This document shows, piece by piece, positions 46,521 through 58,463 of a DNA stretch of 64,000 nt. Position 1 is the first letter of the stretch. Every line of letters begins with the position of its first letter. This DNA is from Dryococelus australis. Lineage: Eukaryota > Arthropoda > Insecta > Phasmatodea > Phasmatidae. Where the stretch lies: assembly GCA_029891345.1 (NCBI GenBank), contig CM056995.1:215206547-215270546 (forward strand). The letters are read 5' to 3'. Made by a program: the position numbers and the translations under genes. The notes below the pieces were generated by a model, which saw nothing but the letters and a program-made list of their open reading frames with translations, was not told the DNA's origin and searched no databases.

Positions 46521-49507
46521 TAATATTTGTGCTGCCAGCTGTACTGTCATATCTTGGTAAGCCTGCTTTCAGGCCATGCCCCAATGCTGCATCGTGAAAT
46601 GTCACTTTACATGTGTGTAATACAAAAATATATACCCAGAGTTTTACATGTTGCAATGATTCACCATTTTGTATTGGGTGCCACCTACTACAGCTCAACA
46701 GAAATGATTGTAATTTACACATCTTTTGCAGGGGAATAGTTTTTGAAACAAATAATATTTATGTAAACTTAACATCACCAAGGTGCATTCGGTGCCACCG
46801 TTAATTTTAATTAACTTTGTTACGTGGACAAACTAACATGCCCTACTCTACAGCATGTTGGCCAGTGCAGTAACTAGAAGACACCACTTTTGATTGCAAA
46901 TTATATTATTGTTATGGATAAAATTAAATAGTCTGATACTTTTTGAACTTGTAATATATTCAGGCTAGTCATATATGATTTAACAATCCAAACTGCTATT
47001 GTTTGATAACCACAATTACAGTCTCAAGATTGTTAACCAAATTACAGTCTGTAATAAATTCAACAGCGCTGCATAACTTTGTTTTGCAAACTAGGGTTCC
47101 CATAAAATTTTTCTTTAAAACTGGACATTTTGTAGTATTCTTCTTAAAAACTTGGGTCATAAAAAAAAGTCACAAAAAAATTTCAGTTAATATAGATAAC
47201 AGTAACATTCTTGTATTCATTACAGAAACTTTCTTTATAACATAAGGAAGAATACTTACTACACAATTTAAAAACAGTCGTATAATCATTGCAGAAACTT
47301 AATTTTTAAAGGAAGAACATTTATTACAGGTTCAGTCTTCAGAAGTCAATGTTTCATTACTGAAGTACTTACCAGATTTATGAATTTCTTCTACATCAAA
47401 TGTCTTGGTTGCTCACTTCGCAGGAAGGGTAACAAGCCTGATGCCCATTCAATACCAAACAAAGCTTAGCTAATTACTATTCCCGATTGGGAATATCTGA
47501 GGAAGATATGAGAATGGGAAAGCTAAGAATGCTAGTGATTAAACAAACAATAAAATGGTGTGCAAGTATTTTAGCATTTTCGAAGAACTCTTGTTAAGTT
47601 GGTTGGCAAAACTATACCGGTAATGTAGTTTCTCAACATGTCCTGTTTCCTTTTCAATAAATATGTCTGAATACAGTGCTAGTATAATAATAAAATCTAC
47701 TTAAATATTAATTTCCAAGGAATAATCTGCAGTAAATTGTATATTTTTACTGCTGTGCAATCGTACATTGTTTTGGAATCATGATAGAAATATCTTGATG
47801 TGTCATGCAGTTTGTTGACATCCACAGAATTTTAGGTTATTCAATTTCTGTTTCTCTAATGTGTTTTTTTCTCCAGTCCATAAAAATTTATATATGTAAG
47901 AATCAGGTTTTTGGCCAAGTTACAGCCTGTCACATTGTCATATTTACGCATTAAAGAAAGTATCCAAACCTTTGCTTAAGGATTGCTGATTGAATGAAAC
48001 TTATTAATGTCTCTGATTTGCGATGTTGCCACATCTTTATTAATACGTATATTATATATACTTGTTTGATATACCTAGAAGCAAAAATTTATTGTTCAAT
48101 TGTGAGCTTTGTTGGCTCTCAATGTTTTTTTTTAACTGACTAATCATTAGGTTACTATTTTGTTGTTATTTCTTAATTCATTATTATATTTCAGCTATTT
48201 ATACTTATAAAAAAAAAGTAGTGATTTTATAATTTATTGTGGATGTCATGGACATTTAAATTTATGATAGAGTAAACTTAACTAACACATTTAATAGTGT
48301 TGATATACTAACTGCGCTATGTTTAATGTAGTGACTTTTTGTAAGTATTTTTTTAGTTATTTCTGTAATATATATCAGATTGTGTAATGTACTGTACTTC
48401 CGTACTTTTGTTTGCTTGTTTTACTGTATTACTATTCTTTAGTTTAGTTTGTTTTTATGTTTGCTATGGAGTGGGATGGTTATATTTTTGTTGAGTGGGT
48501 TGATGTTGCATGTTTTGTTTGTGTAGGCTAGCCTCCCTTTGTCCCAGCCTACATGCAGCATAGCTCTTATGTGTCTCGTGAGCTTTTCAATGCCAAGGTA
48601 AATTTTATATAGGTGCTGTTCTCTTATATGTTCACATTTGGTACTCTTTTTGAGACATTCAAGATTTAATAAGTTGGAGATAATTTATTTAATCTGTATG
48701 AATTATTCAACATATTTTTTAAATAATGTTTCAGTTTTTTTATATTTTTATGTATTACGTATATGCATATTGTTTAAACAATAGTCATCGTTTTTAAATT
48801 AAATTTCTTAGTTACCTTAATCGATTGGTGTTGCTGTAATGGTCCATAAGATTACTGATTTTAAACAATCCCATTGATGATTGCTTTTTTATCTCGTGAA
48901 ATAGTGCCCTACTGTTTTGTTTGCATGATAAACCTGTCATATAAAAAGAAAGTGTCTAATAAAGTTGAGCATACATTCTGTTTGTAAACTTTGATGCAAG
49001 TGACTTGTATTGGTGTAATGTGAACAGCATTGGTGTATCTGTAACTTTTAAATATTTCCTTGGCCATAAAACTGTAGATATGTAAACTTGCACTCTTCTG
49101 TTACACATCCCAGTCTTTACTCACTGAATTTTTCTGTTTTGTGGGAGGGTAGTGGTAAAGAACTTAAAAGCTAATGCCATACGCACTGCTATTGCTGTTT
49201 ATTGTTTTACTGTAAATTTCTGATCTCGTACTTGGACTATCGTAGAGGAGTTCTCCATTGTTAGGAATTAAGCATCTGCCAGATTAGCAGAAGATGATGC
49301 TATCATGTGTGCATAATGACAAAATACGTACATAATTGTTCTAATTGTTTTGCAGTTGCAATTCAACAGTAAATGAACAGGTCTCCATCCAAGTTTATTT
49401 GTTGTATGATTTTCAGCATGCAGGAAATGTTTTTGAATAATCATGTGAAATAAAAATAGAAGATAATGAACATTGAGGACAGTAGTCGTGTGTGCTTAGC
49501 TGAAATA
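46521..49507. other. Intron 3, mostly featureless
   Basis: AT-rich sequence. The only notable segment is a splice-flanked open stretch at 48532-48597, listed separately. Confidence 0.45.
48532..48597 (+). other. Candidate 66-bp cassette exon in intron 3
   Basis: A T-rich tract and GCTAG precede it, and GTAAAT follows directly. The 66 bases are GC-richer than their surroundings. They have no stop in the phase needed to join exons B and C of the BORCS8-like gene, and the length keeps the frame. In another phase it also reads open (PPFVPAYMQHSSYVSRELF), which looks more protein-like and would not fit. Not recognised; could be an unrelated relic. Confidence 0.3.
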
Positions 49508-50129
49508 CAGGGTGGATTGAAAATGGCGAATCAACTCGCGGCCTATGATAGCCTAGCCAAAAATAAGAAGAATGAGTATAGGAACCACCTCTTTATCTCG
49601 AAGTAAATACCCCATAGAAGTGGAGCTGAGGAACATGTTAGGCGATAATAAAGTAAAAACTATGTGAGATTGAATATTGAACTTCCGGATTCCGTTCACA
49701 TGCATGGGGATATGCGCATGATGAACAAATTGTGACTGTCATCCAACCCCATCATTGGAAAACGTGGGTGTGCCACCCTTATTATGCATGTCATTATGTA
49801 ACTTTAGGTCATAAGAGATGTATCTAGACGAATTAATAATTAATATGTCATAATTAATAAAATAGCTTCTCTTGTCCGAACTCTCAGGCTAACCATTTTT
49901 GCGATAAGAGCACACAAAATTTTAATGCTGTTTTCATGCCTACAGACAGGCAACCCTTTCAATACGTGCATAGCAGCACTGCACACACAATAGCACTGTA
50001 TAGCCCTAGTGGTATGCAATAAACCTGACAATGGATGGAGGTGAAATGGGCAGATATAGTCAGTGAAGTAGTGCACCTGCTAAATGTGCATTCCCAACAG
50101 TCAAATAGTGCGAAAGTGAAGGCAACTGC

Positions 50130-51150
50130 ATGAAATATGCCATACGGGAATACTGCGATATATGCTGCAAACTTGGTAAGTGTCATGGTAATGCAAATGC
50201 TGCAGTGCGATGTACAGATAGAGGTATCGTGGTTGTAGTCACTAGACAACCAATGATATCAGAAGGCTGGATCAATGAGCATGAGAATCGGGACAAATAT
50301 TACATTGGCTGAGCGTAAATCATGGAATGCAACCATATTGATGCATGCCGTGGGTCAAAGAAAGGGTTCTTCAGATCTTCGTGAGGAATCCCACCTTGAG
50401 CTCGCACGCTGCCAGATGGCACCATTGCGTGAGCCATTCCTTCGTATTGAACATCTTGAATGATGATGGGTTCTATCCCTATTGCTACAGTGTCATACCT
50501 GATTTACTAATGGAAGAAGTTTGGCCTTGCCATCTTGAGTACCATAAATGGATGCTGACATCACTCTAACAAGACAACAAGACCCAGACTGCTTGGGTCT
50601 CATCCTTTGGACGGACGAAGCACATTGTACCCGCAAAAGCAATTGATACAACAGCTACCATTAGCATCACTGCAATCCACATGTAATACATTCTAGAGGA
50701 CTTCAGGCATGATGGAGCATAAATGTGATGTGTGGTATTCTGGGCACCTGGTTAGTGGGACCGTATCAGTTGTCAGAACCCTCACTGGACGGATGTATGC
50801 AACGTATCTCCATGAGATTCTGCAGAGTTGTCGAAAATATAGTACCAACATGATGGGGCACCACCTCATTACAGCAGAGTAGCTCGCCGGAAACTTGATC
50901 ACATCTGTCTGCAGCGGTGGATCTGTAGAGGAGGACCTGTATCCTGGTCTCCGAGGTCGCCGGACCACAATCCTGTACACTTACTTTTGTGGGGATTCCT
51001 CAAGGAACTAGTGTGCCATGAAACTGCAGACAGCGTCGAGGAATGCATTGCTTGATTACATGCTGTTGTGGTACATGTAACCAGGGATCACTTGCATGCA
51101 GTATAGGCGGCCATTCCACATTGTGTTCATGCCTGAAAGAGATTTGATGA
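50130..51150 (+). pseudogene. Mar-2 transposase, frameshifted, DD36D spacing
   Basis: The helix-turn-helix part starts with YAIREYCDICCKLGKCHGNA. Later blocks in changing frames are RNPTLSSHAARW and SHSFVLNILNDDGFYPY. Near 50600 the block around the first aspartate (FGRTKH) is decayed. Then come LTGRMYATYLHEILQ, DGAPPHYSRVARRKLDH (aspartate at 50852-50854), RGGPVSWSPRSPD (aspartate at 50963-50965), FLKELVCHETADSVEECIA and VVHVTRDHL. The last two catalytic aspartates are separated by 36 residues. Several stops and frameshifts disable it. The reaction would be cut-and-paste transposition into TA. Confidence 0.82.
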
Positions 51151-51349
51151 TAATTAGTAGCTCATAACTCTAAATCACTTTTTTTTAAGTTGACTTTATT
51201 GACTTCATTGGCCGATACATTTTCCATTGGGCATGGCATGACAGTGTGTGTTTGTGACGTTTGACGAGCTCACGTTAGACCGACTTGATGACTAATTCAC
51301 AGTTTGTAACATGGGAACTTAAAATCTGCCATGGAGGAACTGGCACACA

Positions 51350-51405
51350 AACTCCCGACTCTGTAACTACAAGTCTGCCACTCTGCCCCTGAGCTATGGG
51401 GGCAG
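51350..51405 (-). repeat. tRNA-like fragment inside Mar-2
   Basis: On the - strand CATAGCTCAGGGGCAGAGTG looks like the D-arm and A-box of a tRNA. No good B-box or acceptor stem pairing was found, so it is at most a tRNA-derived fragment. Confidence 0.3.
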
Positions 51406-52335
51406 AGCACTACTCATTTGCAACCTTCACACTAAGTCTTGTGGTATAAAATTGGCATTTCTTTCACTGTCAGATACGTAACTTTTACAGTTTCTATTGA
51501 AGGTAATTTTTTTAAGTGTTGCAAGATATTACAGACACCTGATGCTACTTTGTGATGTTTGAATGAATAGGTCTGGGTGACACTGATAACCTAACTGCCA
51601 CAGAAACTATAATTTGTGGTAACAGTGGAAAAGAAAGCTTCATGCAAACTCGGCATTGTTCATTCCCGAAATCCGAAGCTATAAGCTGTATGGAGACTTT
51701 CCACATTCTGTATTTACAAACACTGCTCCATTTATCATTATTTCATACTGCATTTCCGTGTATTTACTGTACATTTCTGAAAAATTTTCCGTAAATATAC
51801 TGACACTTTTTGAAGTGTAGTCCTATATTTTGTCGGATTGGAACTACATGTCAGACAAGACCACTAGTAGTCCCATGGCTACGTAATGTGATGAATGTGT
51901 TGAAAGGGTTGCTTGTTTGTAGGCATGGATGCACCACTCAAACTTTGTGTGCTCTTATTGCAGAAACGGTTAGCCTGAACGAGTTCTGACAAAGAACCTT
52001 TTTGTTAATTATGACATACTGATTATTAATTCACCTAGATATGTCCCTTATGACCTACAGTTATATAATTACATGCATAATAAGGTAACACATCCACATT
52101 TTAAAATGACGGGTGTGATGACAGTCATAATTTGTTCACCATGTGGGTATTTCCATGCACGTGAACAAAATCCAGAAGCTGAATGTTCCATCTCACATAG
52201 TTTTTGCTTTATTGTCATTTAACATGTTCCTCAGCTTCACTTCCACGAGGGGATGGTTCAAATGCTCATTCTTCTTGTTTTTGGCTCTGCTACCATGGGC
52301 CACGAGCTGATATGCCATTTACAATTCATCCTGTA

Positions 52336-54447
52336 TATTAATTATGCAGGTACATGAAGTGTAAATGCAGTGTGTAATTAATATGTTTGTATAAACAAAC
52401 AACCAAGAGGAGAACTAGGCCTGTCATTAGGAGTTTTAAATCTGAAAAAATCTCTATAATGCTGGAAACAGTTTTAATCTCTGTATCACATTAGTCTACT
52501 ATATGCCCAGTTTTACCCCTAAGAGATATGAGCTTTGGCCATTATAGTAGAGAAATGGTGGCAAAAAGCATTTTTTTTGTCAGTATCTTATTTCCAGTGC
52601 ATTTTATCAAAATAATGCCCTGAGAACTTTACGAAAGTAAAATTCTATTCACTATAAAATTGGCTCTTCGCATATTTTATGTAGGCTTAATGGTTTCCAA
52701 GTGACACATTTAGAAACAAGTTCTTGTGTATATAGTTTAAGTGAAACATTTTTGTCATTACTTGTGAATTTTATTCTATCTACACAAAATATTTTTTAAA
52801 TTTGTCTAGATTTGTAGCACAAATTGTACCTCATTTTAGCAGCACTCAAAAATTTGAAAGGCTTTGACAAGTGTTTCCAAAGTCACCAGATGCCACTATA
52901 AAGTAATAGTTGAACCACATGGGGAGGTACCATCCATGTCCCCCATTGTTTTTTTTTCTCTTCATAATTTAATGTTTTCCTATTTCCCCCTTTTTATTAC
53001 TTTTTTTAATTCTATGTTAGCAGGATGATGGTAATATATCTGGTCTATTATCATCCTTTGTTAGAATTTCTTTGTTATAACTAGAGTGTAAAGAAATCCT
53101 GAAGTTATGGTAGAGATACTACCAGCAATTTTTGGTTGTGCCAATGTTGGTGCAACCTTGACTCCAAGACTCAACCAACATTGGAAAAATAACTTTAGCT
53201 GAACATCAAAATTACACTCGAGCTTTTTTTGGTTCAGTGTCATATTTTACGTGTGCCGGTCTATAGACTTGTATGCACAGTCATGTAGCTGCCAACGTGT
53301 ACAATTTTTTCGTATTTTGTCCAAATTTTCGCAGTGTGTACGATTTTACGAACTATGTAAATTTTCTTACAAATGTAAATTATTTTTCATTGTTTTTACT
53401 TTGGTGGAGTTTTTTTTGTATAAAAAGAAGTGATTAATTTTAATATTTGAGTATTTTTTAACAGAGCGCCAAAAAATTAACATGCAATTTTAATAGACCG
53501 GTACTAAAGAAGTAATTTATTATGGTGTTGTCTGCACTCTGCTATGCAAAAATATTTTAAAAAGCATTTATTCTTGTGGTTTTCATTGTGCAGTGCAGAC
53601 TCCTCTCCCAATTGTCCAATTGAAATTGAAAAAAAAAAAAAATTATTATGATTGCTGCTTGTTTTAAAATTATGCTTGTGATATGTTTGCTATAAATATA
53701 ATGTTAATACAAATATAAAAAAATATGTCTACTCTCATGGAAGTGGTGGAACATCACCAAGAGTGTAGTGTTAAGTGTCATAATATGCCATGCGAGTTCA
53801 CTTAGGTTGGTTCTTCTATCAGTTATGGTGGGTGCACTAGTGCTGGCAGTATTTATGTGTGTTATTTACATATGCTTGTGTCAATTTGTTGCAGTATTTA
53901 TTTAAAAGTTGAATTTGCAATATACTTTTCTAAAAAGCTTTTTTTAATTATTTTATTATAGAAAAAAGTAATGGTAGTGTATTTTGAGACTTGAGATTTC
54001 ATAGAAATGTGTTTAAATATAATATTGTAGTGTTGTGTTTATGTGCAAAGTATGTGCTACAAATTTTTTGTATATATGTTACTGGAAGTTTACATATTGA
54101 AGAGAAGCTTTTTGAAGTTAAAAGTAGTATACAGTGTAATGCATTTCGTAATAAGATTTGGTGTAGTATACTTGTAGTTTTCTTACATCAGTTGTGTTTT
54201 TAATAAGAAATCAGTGATAATTTTGCAAGGTTTTTTTAAGCTGTTTCAGTTTGTAAATTTTCTCATATGTGTTGCACAAAACTTGTGCAGGCTTACTGTT
54301 TTATACCTAGTCAGACGAGACTGCATAACAATTTTCCAGAAGTCGGAATGCATTTCCATCTCAATGTCGCATCTAGATGGTTTTTTCAATTGTTTCAGCC
54401 TTAACCATTGAAGACGTGTAGAACCAATTTTATGAATATGTTTACAC
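52336..54447. other. Intron 3, no supported gene
   Basis: AT-rich. A hairpin with 10-bp perfect arms (CCAATGTTGG and CCAACATTGG) lies at about 53139-53182. Confidence 0.4.
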
Positions 54448-56165
54448 CTAACTAGCTAATAGTTTGTGATCTGTATGCACCTGTACAGGCCTGCCATAAA
54501 TGTGATAGAAATAGTGAAATTTGGAAGCTACAAACTGAACTGCCATGAGCTCTTTTTCAATTTGTGAGTGGTTCTCTTCACTTAATGTAAAGAATTGAGA
54601 TGCTGTATGAACAGATTGGAGTCCATTGGGTCCATAGGTGTGTGCAGTGTTACGTAATGGGGGTGCAACCTGCAATTTAAAGACCCACTTTTGCGACAAA
54701 AATACAAATTAAGAATATACATATTTAAACTTAGTCATCACAAATAGTCTGCATTGTTCCAAACATGCAACCATTCAAGTAAAAATGCAAAGTTGGCAAG
54801 GTTCGTCATTATTTTTCTCTTGACATGATGCAATGGGCAGTGCAGCTGCATCCCCTGCATCCCCCTTGTGTACGCCTATGGTTGTGTCCTTCCTGAAAGA
54901 ACTCACCCCAAGACACTTTTTGAGGCATCACACTGAATGGTCAGTTTAAGGGTAGGGTTCAAATTCGCTAATACAGGGGCAGAAGCTACCACTAACTTAA
55001 GTTTTTCAAAAGCCTCAGCATGGTTGGGGTCCATTGCCATTCCACACCTCAACGCAACAAATCTCTCATTAGACTTACAAGGGCAGCAGACATATGGGAT
55101 ACATAGTTATGCACATAGTTGAACATTCATAATACTCGTAACTCTTTTTGTTGCTCGGTGATTCAAGAGAAATCTCTGGGTCTGGGGACATGCCAGATTG
55201 TGAGAATATTTGACCAACATATTTAACCTCTGTAACTCTGTACTGGAGTTCAGCCTTGTTAAACTTTATTCCTAAAGAACTAGCTCTTTCCATAAGTCTT
55301 GGTCTCACATGTATCATGCCCTTGAACAGTTTTGCCAGTGCATAGTTCATTACAAAATTTTCATTTTTTATGTCTCCAAAATTTTCTTCTATGAATTTTT
55401 GAAAGCTTCAGGAGCTTTAGTGATGCCATAAGGCATTCTCAAATACCTATACATAGTAGCCAAAAGGAGTGGAGAATCCACATTTTTTTTTATGATGCCT
55501 CATATAACCTAATTTGATGGAAGTCTTCTTCTAGATAAATACAGAGTATAAGTTTTTATGAGTTAATTTTTTTTATACTATTTCTTCAACAGTATGAATT
55601 GAATGACGTCATTTAAATTAGTGGAGTCAATATGCAGCCTTAATTTGCCATTTTTCTTTTCAGTGAAGACAAAATTACTAACCCACGTTTGTGAATCAAC
55701 TTGTTTGACTGTTTCAATAACATCTTTACTTTCAAGCCTCCGCAGTTCACTTATGAGCCCTCTCCTTATGCCCCTAGGTACCCACCTCTGTGGTTTTCAT
55801 ACAGGATCAACATGTTCTTTTACTTTTATGGTACATGTGTGGGGAATACAACCCAAATCAGTGAAAACATCCCTATTTGTCTCAAAAAATTAATTCTTGA
55901 GCTTATGTGACTCGTCAGCCATATTACAATGAACACAATTTACTAAATCAGACTGTTCGCATGACTTGAGTCCGAGAAGTGGGTACCTTCAGAATCACGT
56001 TTCCGTAACCTTTATAATACACCAGAGATCTACAATACCTGTGAGTGGGAGCATTGGACCACCCCATACTTGAACTACAAATTGCTAGTTTACTTTTCTA
56101 AAAAAAATTTAAGGGCAAGACATTAATTTCTGCTGCAGGATCCAGTTTGATACTTTCTTGTTTGC
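54448..56165 (-). pseudogene. Gypsy-3 pol: protease, reverse transcriptase, RNase H
   Basis: The protease block reads KLDPAAEINVLP where the family has D-T-G-A, so the catalytic D-T-G has become D-P-A. The reverse transcriptase has TWVSNFVFTEKKNGKLRL-like and FGDIKNENFVMNYALAKLF pieces. Where the Y-x-D-D box is expected the sequence reads FVMN. LMERASSLGIKFNKAELQY, KYVGQIFSQSGMSPDPE, then APVLANLNPTLKLTIQCDAS and ASQFFTLSEENHSQIEKELM follow, and HTDHKLL ends RNase H. Missing catalytic residues and many stops mean it is inactive. Confidence 0.78.
54633..54880. mobile_element. Short non-autonomous DNA element (248 bp) in Gypsy-3 RNase H
   Basis: The ends are CATAGGTGTGTGCA on the left and CATAGGCGTACACA (on the - strand) on the right, followed by GGGGGTGCA and GGGGGATGCA. 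It interrupts the RNase H coding sequence, which reads on both sides. The target duplication could not be settled. Confidence 0.55.
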
Positions 56166-56329
56166 CTTCTATGAGAATATTTTCCCTCCACTCAGTGATA
56201 CTTTGTCTGTAGTTGGAGCCCTGCAGTGTAACTGCAAATAAGTTTTCCGAGTCACAGCATGCTGTTGAATCATCTTATGAAACATCCAACTTAACATCAG
56301 TTACCTTACACATATTGCAAGCTACTGCA

Positions 56330-57095
56330 AAATGATTGAGCAACCCACACTTATTACATTTTTTTTTTTTCCATATGCGGGACACTGCCTAGGTTTATAC
56401 TCAAATGGCACCTGTGGCATTCAGAACATTTAGAACCAGTGTGATAACTATCCCTACTACCAATTGTATTTTTAACTTTATAGAGTACAGGTTCTTGACG
56501 GAGTCCACTACTGATGCACTTGCTTCCTGTGGAGCTCTGGTCTTGTCTTCAAACTTCCGTGCATGTACTCTGCCAAGTTCCACTCCTCTGCAGTATTTTA
56601 CAACCTTCTCGAGTGCTATGTTGTCCATTCGCAGGATTGCTTCCGTGACACTATTGTCCCGATTTCCTTGCACCGCAGCAAGAACCAACATTTTCTCCTC
56701 TTGTGGCACCAACTCGTAGCCACATCTTTTAACTAATCACCTGCAGTCTGTCAGAAAGTGGTCACAAGACTCGCTTCTTCCTGATTTTGTTGGTGAAACA
56801 GGAAGCATTCGTAAATCACATTAAGTTTGGGTGCAACAATAACCGTGTACGGTTCTTTAACTGTTTGATATATCAGTTTGTCTGCATCTGATATTGTAAA
56901 TGTGTCAAAGGGCACTTCTCTTGGACTCGAGCATGTTTTTCAGGAGGCAATTTTGACTTTGTCTGGTGACTCATCTTGGCCTGTGGCTATCAGCTAGTTG
57001 TTGAAATCTCCTTCAAAGGTGATCCAATCCTGGTATGCTGTATGACCTCCTAGGTCAATACTGTCGGGTAACTTTACAAGGTGCACTGCAATTTT
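56330..57095 (-). pseudogene. Gypsy-3 gag with zinc knuckle
   Basis: The frame starts LVKLPDSIDLGGHTAYQDWI and FEGDFNN. Later blocks are DTFTISDADKLIYQTVKEPY, IVAPKLNVIYE and FLFHQQNQEEASLV. After a frameshift come NRDNSVTEAILRMDNIALEK and VVKYCRGVELGRVHARKFED. It ends with YKPRQCPAYG and KCNKCGLLNHFAVAC near 56400-56310. The last two hold a C-x2-C-x4-H-x4-C knuckle. Length and order fit a Mag-type gag. Stops (for example after FEGDFNN) disable it. Confidence 0.82.
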
Positions 57096-58463
57096 TAGTT
57101 TAAGAGCATAACTTCAGTTAACCAAAAGTAAAAGAAAAATAGTGTTGCATACATGCAACTGACAACTTTCATAAATTGCTTAACATTGTTCAGTATTATG
57201 TCCTAACAAAAATTTCCTGCCACAGCAGAATTTCATCACAGATTTAACTGGAACTCTTCATGATACATCCACATGACTGTGCCATGTTTTAGGTTGCTGT
57301 TATGCTGCAGTAAATTCAGTAGTCTGATGGTCACTTTAGTATATTTATTAGGCACACCCTTATAATAATAATAATAATAATAATAATAACTTGTTAGATA
57401 TACAACAAAATGCCTTGTAAACATTAACAAACTCTGCTCCATAAGTGACCTACATGGCATGTCAACCTGTGACACACATTTGACATACAGTGTTGCCAAC
57501 ACACATCGTTGTACAAAAATGGATTATGTGTCTAAATACATCCTTTGACCATAGACCCGTCAATTCAAGTTAAAAGGATTGTAGGATATTCCAAAATAAT
57601 GTTCGGGAGAATCCTTACAATTCAATGATTTATGATAAAAGGGCAGAAGTCTTCGACCTGTGCCCTTGTAACAAAAATTACACTTTTAGTTAGTGTTCGA
57701 TTTTGAGAGCCTTGCATAGTGTTCAAAGTGGCAGCCTTGCATATACTGTACATAATGTAAATTGATGTGTACGATATTAGTACTGTTCAGTGTTGACTTG
57801 CTTGTAATCAGATGCTCCTTGAAACATTGTAACATCGCTTTTCTGTTTTGGATGAAATACCCGATTCTCAGAAAGGAAAAAGGTGAGCCAATCCAAAGGA
57901 CTATAAACCTAATGTAAATAAAAAGGCTAGAGTAATGTGTAAAGGATATGAGAACAATGCTGGAAATGTTATTACTGGTAAAAGCATTGGAAATCATTGT
58001 TGGTAAGTACTAGATTAAATAATGGTGATGCTTATTTAATGCATTATTGTTATAGATGGTGGAATATCTCCTCAATATCACGTCTCTCATAAAACATATA
58101 TATGTTAATAAATGCTATAGAAAATATAATCAATGCTATAAATAAAATATATACAAATGCTATTTTTCCTTCATTTATAATTATTGTGTTTCTGACCAAA
58201 TACTTACGAATGTAATTTATTTTCAAGCGCAAGAAGAAATACTTCAGTGCTATCATATCTACCAATAATCAGCTGTTGGTCTTCAGTAACTTCTCAAACA
58301 AATATTCTTCAAAACATAAACGAAACATTTATTTGCAAGGCCTAATAGAAGTTGTAGATGTGAAGAGGAGATGATCACGCAATGTTAACGAAAGGAAGGT
58401 AGACATTATTCATTAAAATACCACATAATGGTGGGCTCAAAGAGATCAGACATATGTACAAGT
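57096..58463. other. Intron 3, no supported gene; (TAA)n microsatellite
   Basis: (ATA)n at 57360-57389. No frame with a recognised motif. It may hold the left end of the element whose gene begins at 58464; no inverted repeat was found. Confidence 0.4.

Larger units (their letters stand above)
49508..52333 (+). mobile_element. Tc1/mariner-type element with long inverted repeats (Mar-2), 2826 bp
   Basis: Inverted repeats of about 450-470 bp (49508-49975 and about 51890-52333) open with CAGGGTGGATTGAAAATGG and CAGGATGAATTGTAAATGG. TA at 49506-49507 and 52334-52335 is the target duplication. The middle carries a + strand transposase remnant. Long inverted repeats of this kind are known in some Tc1-like elements. 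The arms differ at many positions, so the element is old. Confidence 0.88.
54448..57095 (-). mobile_element. Mag-like Gypsy retrotransposon remnant (Gypsy-3)
   Basis: The - strand order is gag (57095-56330), protease (about 56160-56100), reverse transcriptase (about 55800-55080), and RNase H (55000-54448, with a short insert). The gag type and the zinc knuckle sequence are those of the Mag group. Integrase and LTRs are absent: similarity stops in RNase H at the left. Many stops and frameshifts. Confidence 0.83.

Noticed and set aside
53139-53182. Hairpin CCAATGTTGG/CCAACATTGG as a regulatory element or microRNA
   Set aside because: The stem is only 10 bp with a 24-base loop; too short for a microRNA precursor and common by chance in this much sequence.
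56405-56719. 104-codon + strand frame opposite gag
   Set aside because: Shadow of the Gypsy-3 gag on the - strand, which has the recognised blocks.
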